NCBI RefSeq assembly: GCF_026151205.1
Contig: NC_087073.1
Location: 15,705,837-15,769,836, forward strand
DNA: 64,000 nucleotides
Direction of reading: 5' to 3'
Source: Bolinopsis microptera
Taxonomy: Eukaryota; Ctenophora; Tentaculata; Lobata; Bolinopsidae
Positions 34,301 to 46,300 of this stretch are shown here, in pieces (position 1 is the stretch's first letter; every line of letters begins with the position of its first letter). The notes under the pieces were generated by a model that saw only the letters and a list, made by a program, of their open reading frames with translations, had not been told where the DNA came from and did no database searches. The position numbers were made by a program, and so were the translations under genes.

Positions 34301-37300
34301 TTAAATCGTAGAAATTAGATTTGCTAGCCGGATTACGCCAGAAACTAATCGTTATACCGTTTTGGGTTGAAATTTTAAACACAGGCAGCCGTACAATGAG
34401 GTGATAACTGTAAGATAGAAACCAAGTCTTGGTTTATGACACCGGTCAAATTTAGACAGTATTAAATTAGATCATTCTACAATATTATTCCAGACTCGGG
34501 AGGGGGAGTATTTCCAAAGTTGATGACGACTTCGCGAAAGCTAACAACGCAATATTCACAATGATACAGGATGAGGCTTAATCGCATTACAATTTAAAAG
34601 TTAGTTTACCAGTTGCTGTGTGGCGCACACTTTTAAACATTTTCACTTTGACACACTTTCCCACGTAGTATAATAGTTAAAAACGGCCGAGGGTCAGATT
34701 TATACTATAAAATATTGAAAGCACATTTTTGGTCTGGCTTGGAAAGATGCGACAGCCGATACAATCTCAAAAGAAGCAACTGGAAGAACGTTGTAACATA
34801 TTATCAAATCACGGCAGACAGTCGCTCGGTCCATACGTCATGATATGTTTATAATATTAACGGGGAAACTGTAGAAACGAAACGTAAACAATGCAAATGT
34901 AACTTTGTGTTCCAGGCGGCGTAATTAGTTTCCACATTCAATGCAGATTGAATTCTACATTCAATACCATGCCTTGCAAACAGCACATTTTTTGTATATA
35001 TATAGGATTCATATCAGATTGTTCTAAAAAAATGTGTAGATAGAATTGCTCATGTGTAGGAAACAAGGTTACCAGGTTTAAGTTTTTTCTCGAAACAGGC
35101 AATATTTGGGTTCCGAGAAATAACAATAACTCAATTTGCTGTGTATGTTCTGCATTATACGTGTAATCCAAATGTTGCCTCTGATCTACAGCATCTATAA
35201 GAGAGCACGTACGTTGAACACGTCCGTTCTGGTTTCAAATCTTCTCAGCGAAAGAGAAGAACTTAACTTGACATAAAGGAGATGGGGAAAATATGTATGA
35301 TGATAAAATGTTGAAAAGCTCATTGAACAAGACAAGGAAAATTTGATTGTTTTTTTGCTAATCGCCATGTAACATGTACGCATCGTCACTTTCAAACCTC
35401 TCAAAGAAACATGCTGCATGGATCATAAAACACCGTTCAATTTCCCATCAACGGATTACAAAAAGACAACAAGACGTGCAGTGCCGAAAGAAATGATTGT
35501 AGAAAAACGCATAATAGGATAAAAAGTAACGTGAAGCTGTAACAATATTTAAATTTAAGTTAAATCAACTGCAAACTAAATATTGGGGTACAATTTACTA
35601 GAAGGGCGGAAGTGATACCAACACTTTGAGAGAAGCCGTAAATAATAACTATTTGTCAAGCAATAAAACCACAAAACGACTGTAACTGTGAACTTTCTGG
35701 AACAGAAAATGAACAAGGTTGTTACTCAAATGTGATGTGACGAATTAGATGCATGATACTCTTTACATGCTGCAAACAATGTAGTTATCACTCATAGCTA
35801 TACAATGCAGTCTGCGCTATACACTGCGCTATACAATATACACTGTGAACTGGACACAGCTATACATTGCACCATATATACATTGTACATTACATTATAA
35901 AATATACACTAGAAACGCACTTAGATGTGTATGAAGTAAGAGGAAGGCTGCTCAGATAAGATGAGATGTGACCTGGCTGACTAGACTCTCGAACATTCCA
36001 ATGTATTGTTTTGCTAATAAAAACTCAAAAAGTACTATTAATTACAATTGCTTACCAGACTAGAAGTCTTTAAAACTATTTACAAGTTACATCGTCATTG
36101 GTTATTCATACATTTTGATACTCAACTTTTAGGGTATTTGCAACATAATGTTTAAATACATACCCTTACTTGACAAAATAATGATCTATATTCTATAGCA
36201 ATGTGTTACGGACTTGCGAAACTTTTGAAAAGTTGACAATTTAACGTTCAGAAATTCACTTTTAACAAACAAAGAACGAAAAGCACCTACGTCTCGATTT
36301 TAACGCCAAACTCATCCACACGAAGTAGGTATGATTCAAGTAATGCAGGGTTACGGCACATTTAATACTGCATCAGAGCACAGCGCATAATGTTCAGAGA
36401 TATTGATAAAGTATCTTAGATCTAGATTATTCCATTTCATAAATCAGATAGGGTTGGGCTGAGAAAATCAGATAAAGATGGAACAATATTGGATGAGTTA
36501 GTAGAACACCTGATGCAGTGTGATTTCAGATATGAACACGGTTTATGGTTTCTGCAGATCTTAGCCAGGGAGATGGGGATAATATCATAGAGCCGGGGAC
36601 CCAGCTATCATGCAGAACGTAATGAGAATAAACTCGCACAATCTTACAGTTGGACAACAGAAATGTTTATCATGAAGAAGTCATTTGCCCGGGAGACATG
36701 ATTGAATTATATTTGATACCTTGAGAACATCAAGCAGCACTGATTGTCGCACGCAAATTATTACATGACTATAACAGTAGTCATGTATCTGTAGTGATAA
36801 ATACGCTCTTGTATTCGGGAGTCTCACAACTATGTACATGGGTCGATGCAGCACCTAGAATCCTAGATCTAACATTCATGTCTTGTTAAGGACGTAATAC
36901 CTGCTCAATGTAGAATAGAATAGAATAGAATAGAATATTTATATAATAATTATTATTATTTATAGAATACTTATATATAATGCTATATTATGAATATTCA
37001 AGTTCCCTCAGCTCAGGATAACCAAGCCGTTCCATTCATCTTGTTGGAGCATTGTGTAGTTCAGACACACCCAATGTGTTTGTGTCACGAGAACACGATA
37101 CATATGGAGTAGAAAAGGCAACGAATATGAAATGAAATTACCTAAGTTGATTTAGGTAATTCCCCAAAAGTTCCCCAAAAAAATTTTCAGATTCTACCAA
37201 TGATTGTAGGTATTGTATTTTGTTCTTTTCGTTTATTTTATATATTTACATATCTATACGTGCTCTGTATAGCATTCTTACAAAATTGAGCAGTAAACAC

Positions 37301-40300
37301 AGGGGGTCCAAGGGGAACTTTGGGGAACTTTTTTTTGGGGAACTTCAGGAAACCTGGGGGACTTTCCCAAAGTTCCCCAAAAAAATTATCATGCCAAAAA
37401 ATTATCATGCTGCAAGTATCAACAAGTAAGTTAAAATTATACCTTATAATAACATACATGTTAACATTAATGGGTATTAATGTATATTAGAGAAATTTTG
37501 AATAATTTTGGGGAACTTTTTTTTGGGGAACTTCAGAAAGTTCCCCAAAATTCCCCAAAAAAATTATCATGCCAAAAAAATTATCATGCTGCAAGTATCA
37601 ACAAGTAAGTTAAAATTATACCTTATAATAACATACATGTTAACATTAATGGGTATTAATGTATATTAGAGAAATTTTGAATAATTTTGGGGAATTTTGG
37701 GGAACTTTTTTTTGGGGAACTTCAGAAATCTTGGGGGACTTTCCCAAAGTTCCCCAAAGTTCCCCTTGGACCCCACCCTGATTTATTCATTCGAGGAGAA
37801 ATTCATGGTTAGGTCAATAAAATGCCATATTTTAGATCCCCACCAACTTTAGCCACCAAATATACAACATACATATTGTGTAAGCATAATTAAAAACATT
37901 TTATATCGACGTTTTGATAACAGAAAAGCTAAACTGATTTCAGAATCTCAGAAATAATTCAACAACAGAATATGCAACATAAACGAAAAAGGTTTCATTC
38001 GTTGATCAAAGCTAGTAGTGGCTGTCTAAAAATATAATCCCAATAATTTTGGACCTCATGATAGATTTAAATATTAGGCTACGTCATGGATATACTTAGA
38101 TATTTCATCACAGGATCTATATTATGCTCTCTTGAGTAACATAAAATATTATGTAATTTGTAATGAGATTAAATCTTATGAATTAGGGAAAGCGGTTTTG
38201 CCAAACCGTTTTAGCTAAAAAATTGATATACCTAGCCACATTAATGAGAAACACATAGCGGTAAAAATTGAGCCATAACCCACCATTATGTGTCGATGTC
38301 TACATTTTCAGCCGATTTGAAGTACAATTTTCAAATTCACTTCCTCGCTCCGGACCTCATTTAACATAAACAATCGTCATGAGCCATTAGGTCTACAGCA
38401 CATGAGGAAATATTTTGTGATCTGAATTAGTCTTGCGATGTAGACTTCAGCGGTAGGGCAATGTGTAGGTACGTGTTTTTTCGTTGAGAGCCTCTATTCC
38501 GATGCAATTTTCAAACGATGACCCGTTTATTTATGAATATTCATTAGCATACCAAACATTTCATGTGTTAGACATTAGCTTGAAATCCAAGGATATTAAC
38601 AAAAAAGGGTCGAATCTTGAGATTGCAATTTGCAAGCTGACAAAGTTACAAGGCAGCAACGTATTCATGAAACTTTTAAGCAGAATTTTTAATTTGCCAC
38701 TAGGTTCCGGTTTGGCAACAAAAAAATTGATTGATGATGATATCCGACAATTTTCGGTCCAACAGACAAATTCCTAGAATTGGTGTGATTATATGTATCA
38801 TCAAATGCGTCATCCATTATGATATTTATTTGCACCGAAATGATGCTGTAAGTTGATTCGGCTGGGATAGTGATATTCCGTTAATTAGCGGTCAGTTAAG
38901 TTCTTAGGAGCAATCGGCATGCCCAAAAACACGATCAGATCGCGATTTACATATATCTTAAAAAGGAAACCAAAACCAAAACTTCTACAAACTAAGGAGG
39001 GTCCCATTTCTCCGAGACCACGTCACGGTTATACAGAACGGTTATTCTAGAACTATAAAATCGAAGCTCGGGAGAAGGTGCAATAATAGTCACGTAGGTG
39101 AGTTGCGGAGGGTTACACTGTTGATGTATTGAGAATTGAGATTTGCTAAACAAGTCATAAGTCTCCTACTCAACAGAAAATTTAAACAGATTTCTGTATC
39201 AAATCTAAATTAGGACGACTCACATTTAATCACAATTTTAATTGCTAAATGATAAATAATTATATTTAAAGGACCAGTTAACTGAAAAAAAAGTTATCCT
39301 CATATTTTGACAGATTGTGACAAATAGCAAACTAAGCAACGAGTCGAAATTCCTAAATCTCTAACTGCTCTCTAACGCGTGTAAATAGCGTTTGTATTAT
39401 TTTGGCGATGACGTCACGAAGTCCCTTGCGCGCGCAGAGGAGCCCGTGAGACTGTATTTTACAGGTAGAAAATGGACATAATACAATGTTTTTCCCCGAA
39501 TAACTCGAAAAGTAAGTAATTTAGGGTACATGTTGCTTCATAAGTTGTATATAAACATGGCCATTTTGCACAATTTGCACACATTTAAAAACCTTTAGGG
39601 CCTTCATAGCCCAATTTACCAGATACCCATAGTTTTGCATGATTTCTGGAACCGAAAATCAGTTTTTCGCCAATAACTGAAAAAGTAAGCACTTTAAGGC
39701 ATATGTTTGTTCGTAAGTCATATGTTAATATGCTAATTGCAGTTCTTTTGCACCCTGTCTAAAGACTCTATCACAATCCTATCGAAAATGGGCTCAGCAC
39801 CACGCCCAAAATGGTTTTTGGCGAATTTCTCGAAAAGTATGGATTTTAGGCCATGTGTTGCTCGATAACTCCTATATAAACATGCATATGCGGCTTCGTT
39901 TAAGCCTATTTTGAAGTCTGTACGACCTTCAGAAGCAAGGGGTCGGTTACGTTATTGGGTCAATATGGGCGTGGCCCTCCTGGGTTTTCTCCACTGTCAA
40001 AAAAATGTCTCCAAACGAAAATCGTTTATTCACACCTTCGGGAAGGTCTGTGCAAAGTTTCGTTAGTATCTGAACATTTGCAGGTTCATTTCCATAAATG
40101 TCCAAAAATGACTGGACTGCACAACTTTAGAGTTAACTTTAGAGAAACTCATAAGTCATTTATCTCAAATTAAGCTGTTAGTGTCCATGATCAACCTGTG
40201 GCGACAATGTTTTACGTGAAATGTCGTTTAACTTTAACCATCTAACAATCGATCGTGCCGTAATATATGGCCAAAGAATAATAGGGTCTTGGAAGTTCTA

Positions 40301-43300
40301 TAGTTGTTCAGTGGGTGCACTTGGTATTTAAACTTACCAGTATTTTATTTATGTTATGCACCTCAACTACTGGCAGAGATTAAAGGCCCTAGATCTGATG
40401 TCATTGCAAAGAAGAAGAGAACGATATTTAATCATTAACATGTGGAAAGTTCTGCATTGCAAGTGCCCTAATGATATTGGTATCCAGTTCTCGGTGACTC
40501 TCAGACATGGTCAAAAAGCAGTTGTGCCCAGTATAGCTAAGTCCAGCAGTCAACGTAATCAAGCACTACATGACAACTCATTTGCAGTAACCGGACCTCG
40601 ATTATGGAATGTAATCCCAACACATATGCACACCATCGAGGATCCTATGCAATTCAAAGCAGCTTTAACGAACTTCGTGAAGTCATTTCCGGACGAGCCT
40701 CCAGCTCCAGGATATGCAGCCGTCGGAATGGAAACTCCTTGCTGGATTGGAGTGGTGATAAAACAGTTTCTACACTGTCCGGGGGGTCGACTTTTTCGAT
40801 GGCCCGATAGAGGATTCTATGAAGCCCTAGAAAGTAACAAAGTAACAAAGTAAGTATATGTACCGATGATAATGCAATTAGGATAACAACTAGGTAAGCC
40901 GCAAGTCTAATTCAAAACACACCGCACACCATACACTCGAACTCCAATCTGTATTACTATTTGGTAGACCGGGTATTTTGGCGGGAATTCTGTTCCCACG
41001 GCACTGTTCTGATAGAAGCTACTTCTACTGATGGTTCCAGAGGAACGGCCGTAAAGTAGCCAGACTTCTTGTCTCCTGTACTGGCTGACACATGTGGATT
41101 AAAATTAGAAATTTCGCTATGCTATAACTCTATAAATATAATTGCTCTCGGAATTGAACAAACTCCTACTTATCTATAGGTTCTTACTTACTCCTACTTA
41201 TCTACTCCTACTTATCTATAGGTTCTTTTCTAAATTCGTTAGAGTTTCATGGACTGGGGAAAAATAATCGGTACAGTCTCCCTGCTGGCTGCTTGTGTAA
41301 TTAAGCAATGAAAACAATCCGAAATTATCACATATGACATAAGAACTGTAATAGCAGAAACTTTCTAACCGTACATTCACCCGCCACTGTTCAAGAAGCT
41401 ATATCACTGTTTAAAATCATGACGTGAGCACTGTACATCCAATCAGCTATTCCTTTAGTTAGGATGATAGCCAAAACTATAAGGATTTGGGAGAACTAGG
41501 GTAATAGTCATAATTCTAAAATTTGAGTGAGTTACATGTGTTTTAATGACAACGATAAAGATTTGCAACGTATTACGCTATGCCAGCGCGCACTGAGGGA
41601 CTTCGTGACGTCACGAGGCCACAGCTTATTATTGCAATAACACGCGTTACACGTACGCTAGAGAGTTGGTTCTTTCGGCGATACGATTCTTTACCAGTTT
41701 GTCACAGCTGATTTAAATCTTAGCCAAATTGGAGACTACAAATTTTTCAGTTAACTGGTCCTTTAAATGGGTGTCTGCTGTCTCCGCCAAACTGCGCGCG
41801 TACATTCAAAACTATAGCTGCCATCAATTGTTGTGCATAAATAAGCAGCTATCTGGTGTTCCATAATGGAACCACCAAAACAACAGCTCATCACAATGCT
41901 GTTAAATTCGCACTAAACGTATTATTCGAATTAAATTCGCATACGAATTTTTCTCTGAAAATTGCCGCATTTAAAAATATACCAAATACGGGAACAGGAA
42001 ATCACGTGTCCGCATCAAAATGTTCACGATAGTTGGCTTTGTATTGTGCAATGTTGCCAAAACATGTGCTTCCCGCAACACGTGCGTGGTTACTGGTTAG
42101 TGATCACTAGCGTGGGTACTGACCAAGATCGCTATGTGGTTAAATTTAGCTCATACCCGAAAACGTTATGGAGTAAACTAACTTTTCTTGATAAACTTAA
42201 AATCACTTAATTTCCTCCACAGTCTAGTCTCCTTGTCGAGGTTTGTAAGTTTGAGATTTGCATGTTTGAAGTATAACGTCACAATTCACATATCCAACTA
42301 GATTATAGACTCAAGAATGCTGCGCGTTCTATTCCCACAGCCGCATTTTTACCGAATTTTCCGCGCATATTTTGGCGAATTTAACAGCCCTAAAAATTAA
42401 AACTTGACGTTGAAAATTGGCGAATTATTCGCGTACTTTTTGAACACTGTAAATACGCCGTACTTTTTGACGAAAATTTGGCGAATTTAACAGTCTGAGG
42501 TCATCATAACATGGTAAGGATTAAGCGGTACTAAAGAATAGGGAAACTACGCGGACGACCGGTTAATTAACAGGTTAATACACGGTTACCGATCACTAAT
42601 TCAACGCACGAAAAACACACGATTGACGCACTCATGGCCCGCAGACATCAAAAGGGTACTTAACTCACTGTTTGTCAACCGTGCGTCACGTGTCCAGCGA
42701 CCGATTACCAAGTTCCCGATTGAAGTTCAGTCTGAATACTGAATGGACACCTTAATATAAAAAGTGTAACTGTTGTTATTTACGAGGTCTACGAGGGACA
42801 TAGTAGTAGTTATACTGCTGATTATTATTACTCTGTTAGCGTATTTGTGGACCAAACAATGATAAGAAGGCAAAGAACTAATTATCGGTTGTATTATTAT
42901 ATTTAAAGGCACCGTACTGGAGCTGGAAGTTGATTAGGTTGGAATAGTGAAATTCCGTTAATTATAACGGAATGGATAATAATTGAATTTCCGGCATAAG
43001 CCAGAAACTCAGTAGTCAGTATTGGTCCTTTAACCAAGCAGGACGGTAACAAAATACAAATGACTTGGGAGGAAGCAGATAATATCGTTATACAAAATAA
43101 ATTATGGAAACAATGCTAAGCGTAAAAATAACATACGGATAAAGATCAAAACAAAACAGCTCGTAGCCGAATGGGTACCTGTATTATATCCTGATATGCC
43201 ATTTGAAGGTGATGGTAGTTGAGAAGGTGATAAATGGTGAGAAAGTGATAATCTGTGCAGTGGCAGAGAAAGTGATGGGACGGGGTTAATCGGGGACACT

Positions 43301-46300
43301 TCAGACGACAAACTGGGTGCAGGAGGGGGAGTATTGCAGGACTGGTGTGGCGTGAGGTTAGGTGCAGAATGTTGAGGTGTAGTATTGGATCGGGGTGATA
43401 ATCTGTAGTCTAAAGTTGGGCGAGGTGTTCGAGGTGATAGAATCTTACCTGAGAGAATAGAAAATGATGGAAATAGAATTAAGTTACTATGGAAGTTGTC
43501 GTGAAGTTTAATGATAAATGAGGGATGAACTGGCGGGTCAGTTTAATTTGGACACCAAGAAACCAGCAGCGATACTTCAAACGAACCAGATTTATGATCA
43601 TAATTTATTCATGAACTCAATACATTTCCGACATGACCTACGCATTTTCGTAACTACCCTAACTAAACAGACTTAACATACATCGAAATTTATCAAAGAT
43701 ATTAAATTTCAAATCCTTTATAATTCAAATCTTAAAATCAGCCTGAATACCAGCGATCCAAGTGTTTAACCAGAAGTGTTGACTATAGTGGACTACCCCA
43801 AAAGTTAAACCTCCCAAGTCCAACACTTTTCTACCGGCCCTTCGCCACCAGCACAGTAACTGATAAAGTTAGCCACAGTTACTACTTATGTACTAACCAA
43901 ATAAGTATGATAATATGTACTTACCAAGTAAATCGAGAGCAGGAGTACCGAGGACAGGGGGAGGGAGGTAGGAGAGTGTACCTAGAACCAGGTACTCCAT
44001 TACCACGTGGGCAGCTAGGGACATCTCCGTGTCCGGGCACTGGTCCACACATCTGGTGGGGTGTTACGGTCAGCTAAGGGTTAGCTTTACAATTAGAGTT
44101 ACGGTCAGCTAAGGGTTAGCTTTACAATTAGAGTTACGGTTAGCTAAGGGTTAGCTTTACAATTAGAGTTACGGTCAGCTAAGGGTTAGCTTTAGAATTA
44201 TAGTTACATTTAGCCATAGGGTTAGCTTTAGAATTAGAGCTACGGTCAGCTTAAGGGTTAGCTTAAGAATTAGAGTTACGGTCAGCTAAGGGTTAGTTTT
44301 ACAATTAGAGTTACAGTTAGCCTTAGGGTTAGCTTTACAATTAGAGTTACGGTTAGCCTTAGGATTAGCTTTAGAATTAGAGCTACGGTTAGCTAAGGGT
44401 TAGCTTTACAATTAGAGTTACGGTCAGCTAAGGGTTAGCTTTACAATTAGAGTTACGGTCAGCTAAGGGTTAGCTTTAGAATTATAGTTACATTTAGCCA
44501 TAGGGTTAGCTTTAGAATTAGAGCTACGGTCAGCTTAAGGGTTAGCTTAAGAATTAGAGTTACGGTCAGCTAAGGGTTAGTTTTACAATTAGAGTTACAG
44601 TTAGCCTTAGGGTTAGCTTTACAATTAGAGTTACGGTTAGCCTTAGGATTAGCTTTAGAATTAGAGCTACGGTTAGCTAAGGGTTAGCTTTACAATTAGA
44701 GTTACGGTCAGCTAAGGGTTAGCTTTACAATTAGAGTTACGGTCAGCTAAGGGTTAGATTTAGAATTATAGTTACATTTAGCCATAGGGTTAGCTTTAGA
44801 ATTAGAGCTACGGTCAGCTTAAGGGTTAGCTTAAGAATTAGAGTTACGGTCAGCTAAGGGTTAGTTTTACAATTAGAGTTACAGTTAGCCTTAGGGTTAG
44901 CTTTACAATTAGAGTTACGGTTAGCCTTAGGATTAGCTTTAGAATTAGAGCTACGGTTAGCTAAGGGTTAGCTTTACAATTAGAGTTACGGTCAGCTAAG
45001 GGTTAGCTTTAGAATTATAGTTACATTTAGCCAGAGGGTTAGCTTTAGAATTAGAGCTACGGTCAGCTTAAGGGTTAGCTTAAGAATTAGAGTTACGGTC
45101 AGCTAAGGGTTAGTTTTACAATTAGAGTTACAGTTAGCCTTAGGGTTAGCTTTACAATTAGAGTTACGGTTAGCCTTAGGATTAGCTTTAGAATTAGAGC
45201 TACGGTTAGCTAAGGGTTAGCTTTACAATTAGAGTTACGGTCAGCTAAGGGTTAGCTTTACAATTATAGTTACATTTAGCCATAGGTTTAGCTTTAGAAT
45301 TAGAGCTACGGTCAGCTTAAGGGTTAGCTTGAGAATTAGAGTTACGGTCAGCTAAGGGTTAGTTTTACGATTAGAGTTACAGTTAGCCTTAGGGTTAGCT
45401 TTGCGATTAGAGTTACGGTTAGCCATAGGATTAGCTTTAGAATTAGAGTTACGGTTAGCCTTAGGGTTAGCTTTAGAATTAGAGCTACGGTAAGCCTTAG
45501 GGTTAGCTTTGCGATTAGAGTTACGGTTAGCCTTTGGGTTAGCTTTAGAATTAGAGTTAAATTAGCCTTAGGGTTAGCTTATGGTTATCTGCCTAGATTT
45601 GCACCTATTTCTGTCTAATTTACAACTCATAAACCTAGTCGACCAATAGTATCATTTACAAACAAGTCGTGTGTCATATTTTATCTGAACACTTTTACAC
45701 CAAGTTTACTGCCTGCTGATATTATTTGTCATCGTGCTTAAAAAACACACCTATTCACATGACTTGTCGTAGGACAGCTCGGAGTTCTGATTATTCTAAA
45801 ACAGTATCGTTGATTCTTAAAGAGTTCAGTTGATGACAATTTGAATTACTGTAACTTTAATTTTATATTACTTCTATCCTTCTCTTCCACACAACCAAAT
45901 TTACGTCTTTTATACCGTATAGCCTAACCTAGGACTACCCCTACAATATTCTCTTCAGAAAAGATGGTTGGTTTCAGCTGAATTATCTACTCACTCAAGA
46001 GCGATGAGGATAGAGGATTGAAGTGGAGTCAGGTTGCTATCCTGAGCACTTAGAACGAACGGTAGGTCTGGTCCTATCGGGACAGCAGCAACTCCTCTCA
46101 CTACTTTGGAAAAGTTCATCATATCCTCCCGGGTGAATCTGGACAATAAATTTCTGTCATTGCACTAAGAACCAAATTACAACTTGGAATCAATTTTTGA
46201 CTGGTAGTGGAAACACCTTATCACAATGTTGACACAACTGAGCAAATCATTAACGCGTGATTTACATAACCAAGCAAATTATCTGACCTGCTGGCGACTC

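Larger units (their letters stand above)
30059..43178. other. 13-kb MON2 intron
   Basis: Holds two paralogous minus-strand TM genes, a MITE of the GGGGTTCACA family, a short inverted-repeat element pair, a hAT-like foldback, and a 2.5-kb long-TIR element with a nested LINE end. The remaining AT-rich stretches (34.1-37.1, 37.8-39.2 and 41.8-43.1 kb) show no supported gene. A diverged ~60-bp repeat (GTTGATT..GGGATAGTGA..ATTCCGTTAATTA) occurs near 38,850 and 42,930. Confidence 0.6.

Noticed and set aside
38484..38777. 97-residue plus-strand frame
   Set aside because: No good start, no homology I recognise, AT-rich composition; treated as chance.
44063..45590. Interstitial telomere
   Set aside because: TTAGGG occurs inside the unit, but the period is ~35 bp and no run of TTAGGG exists.
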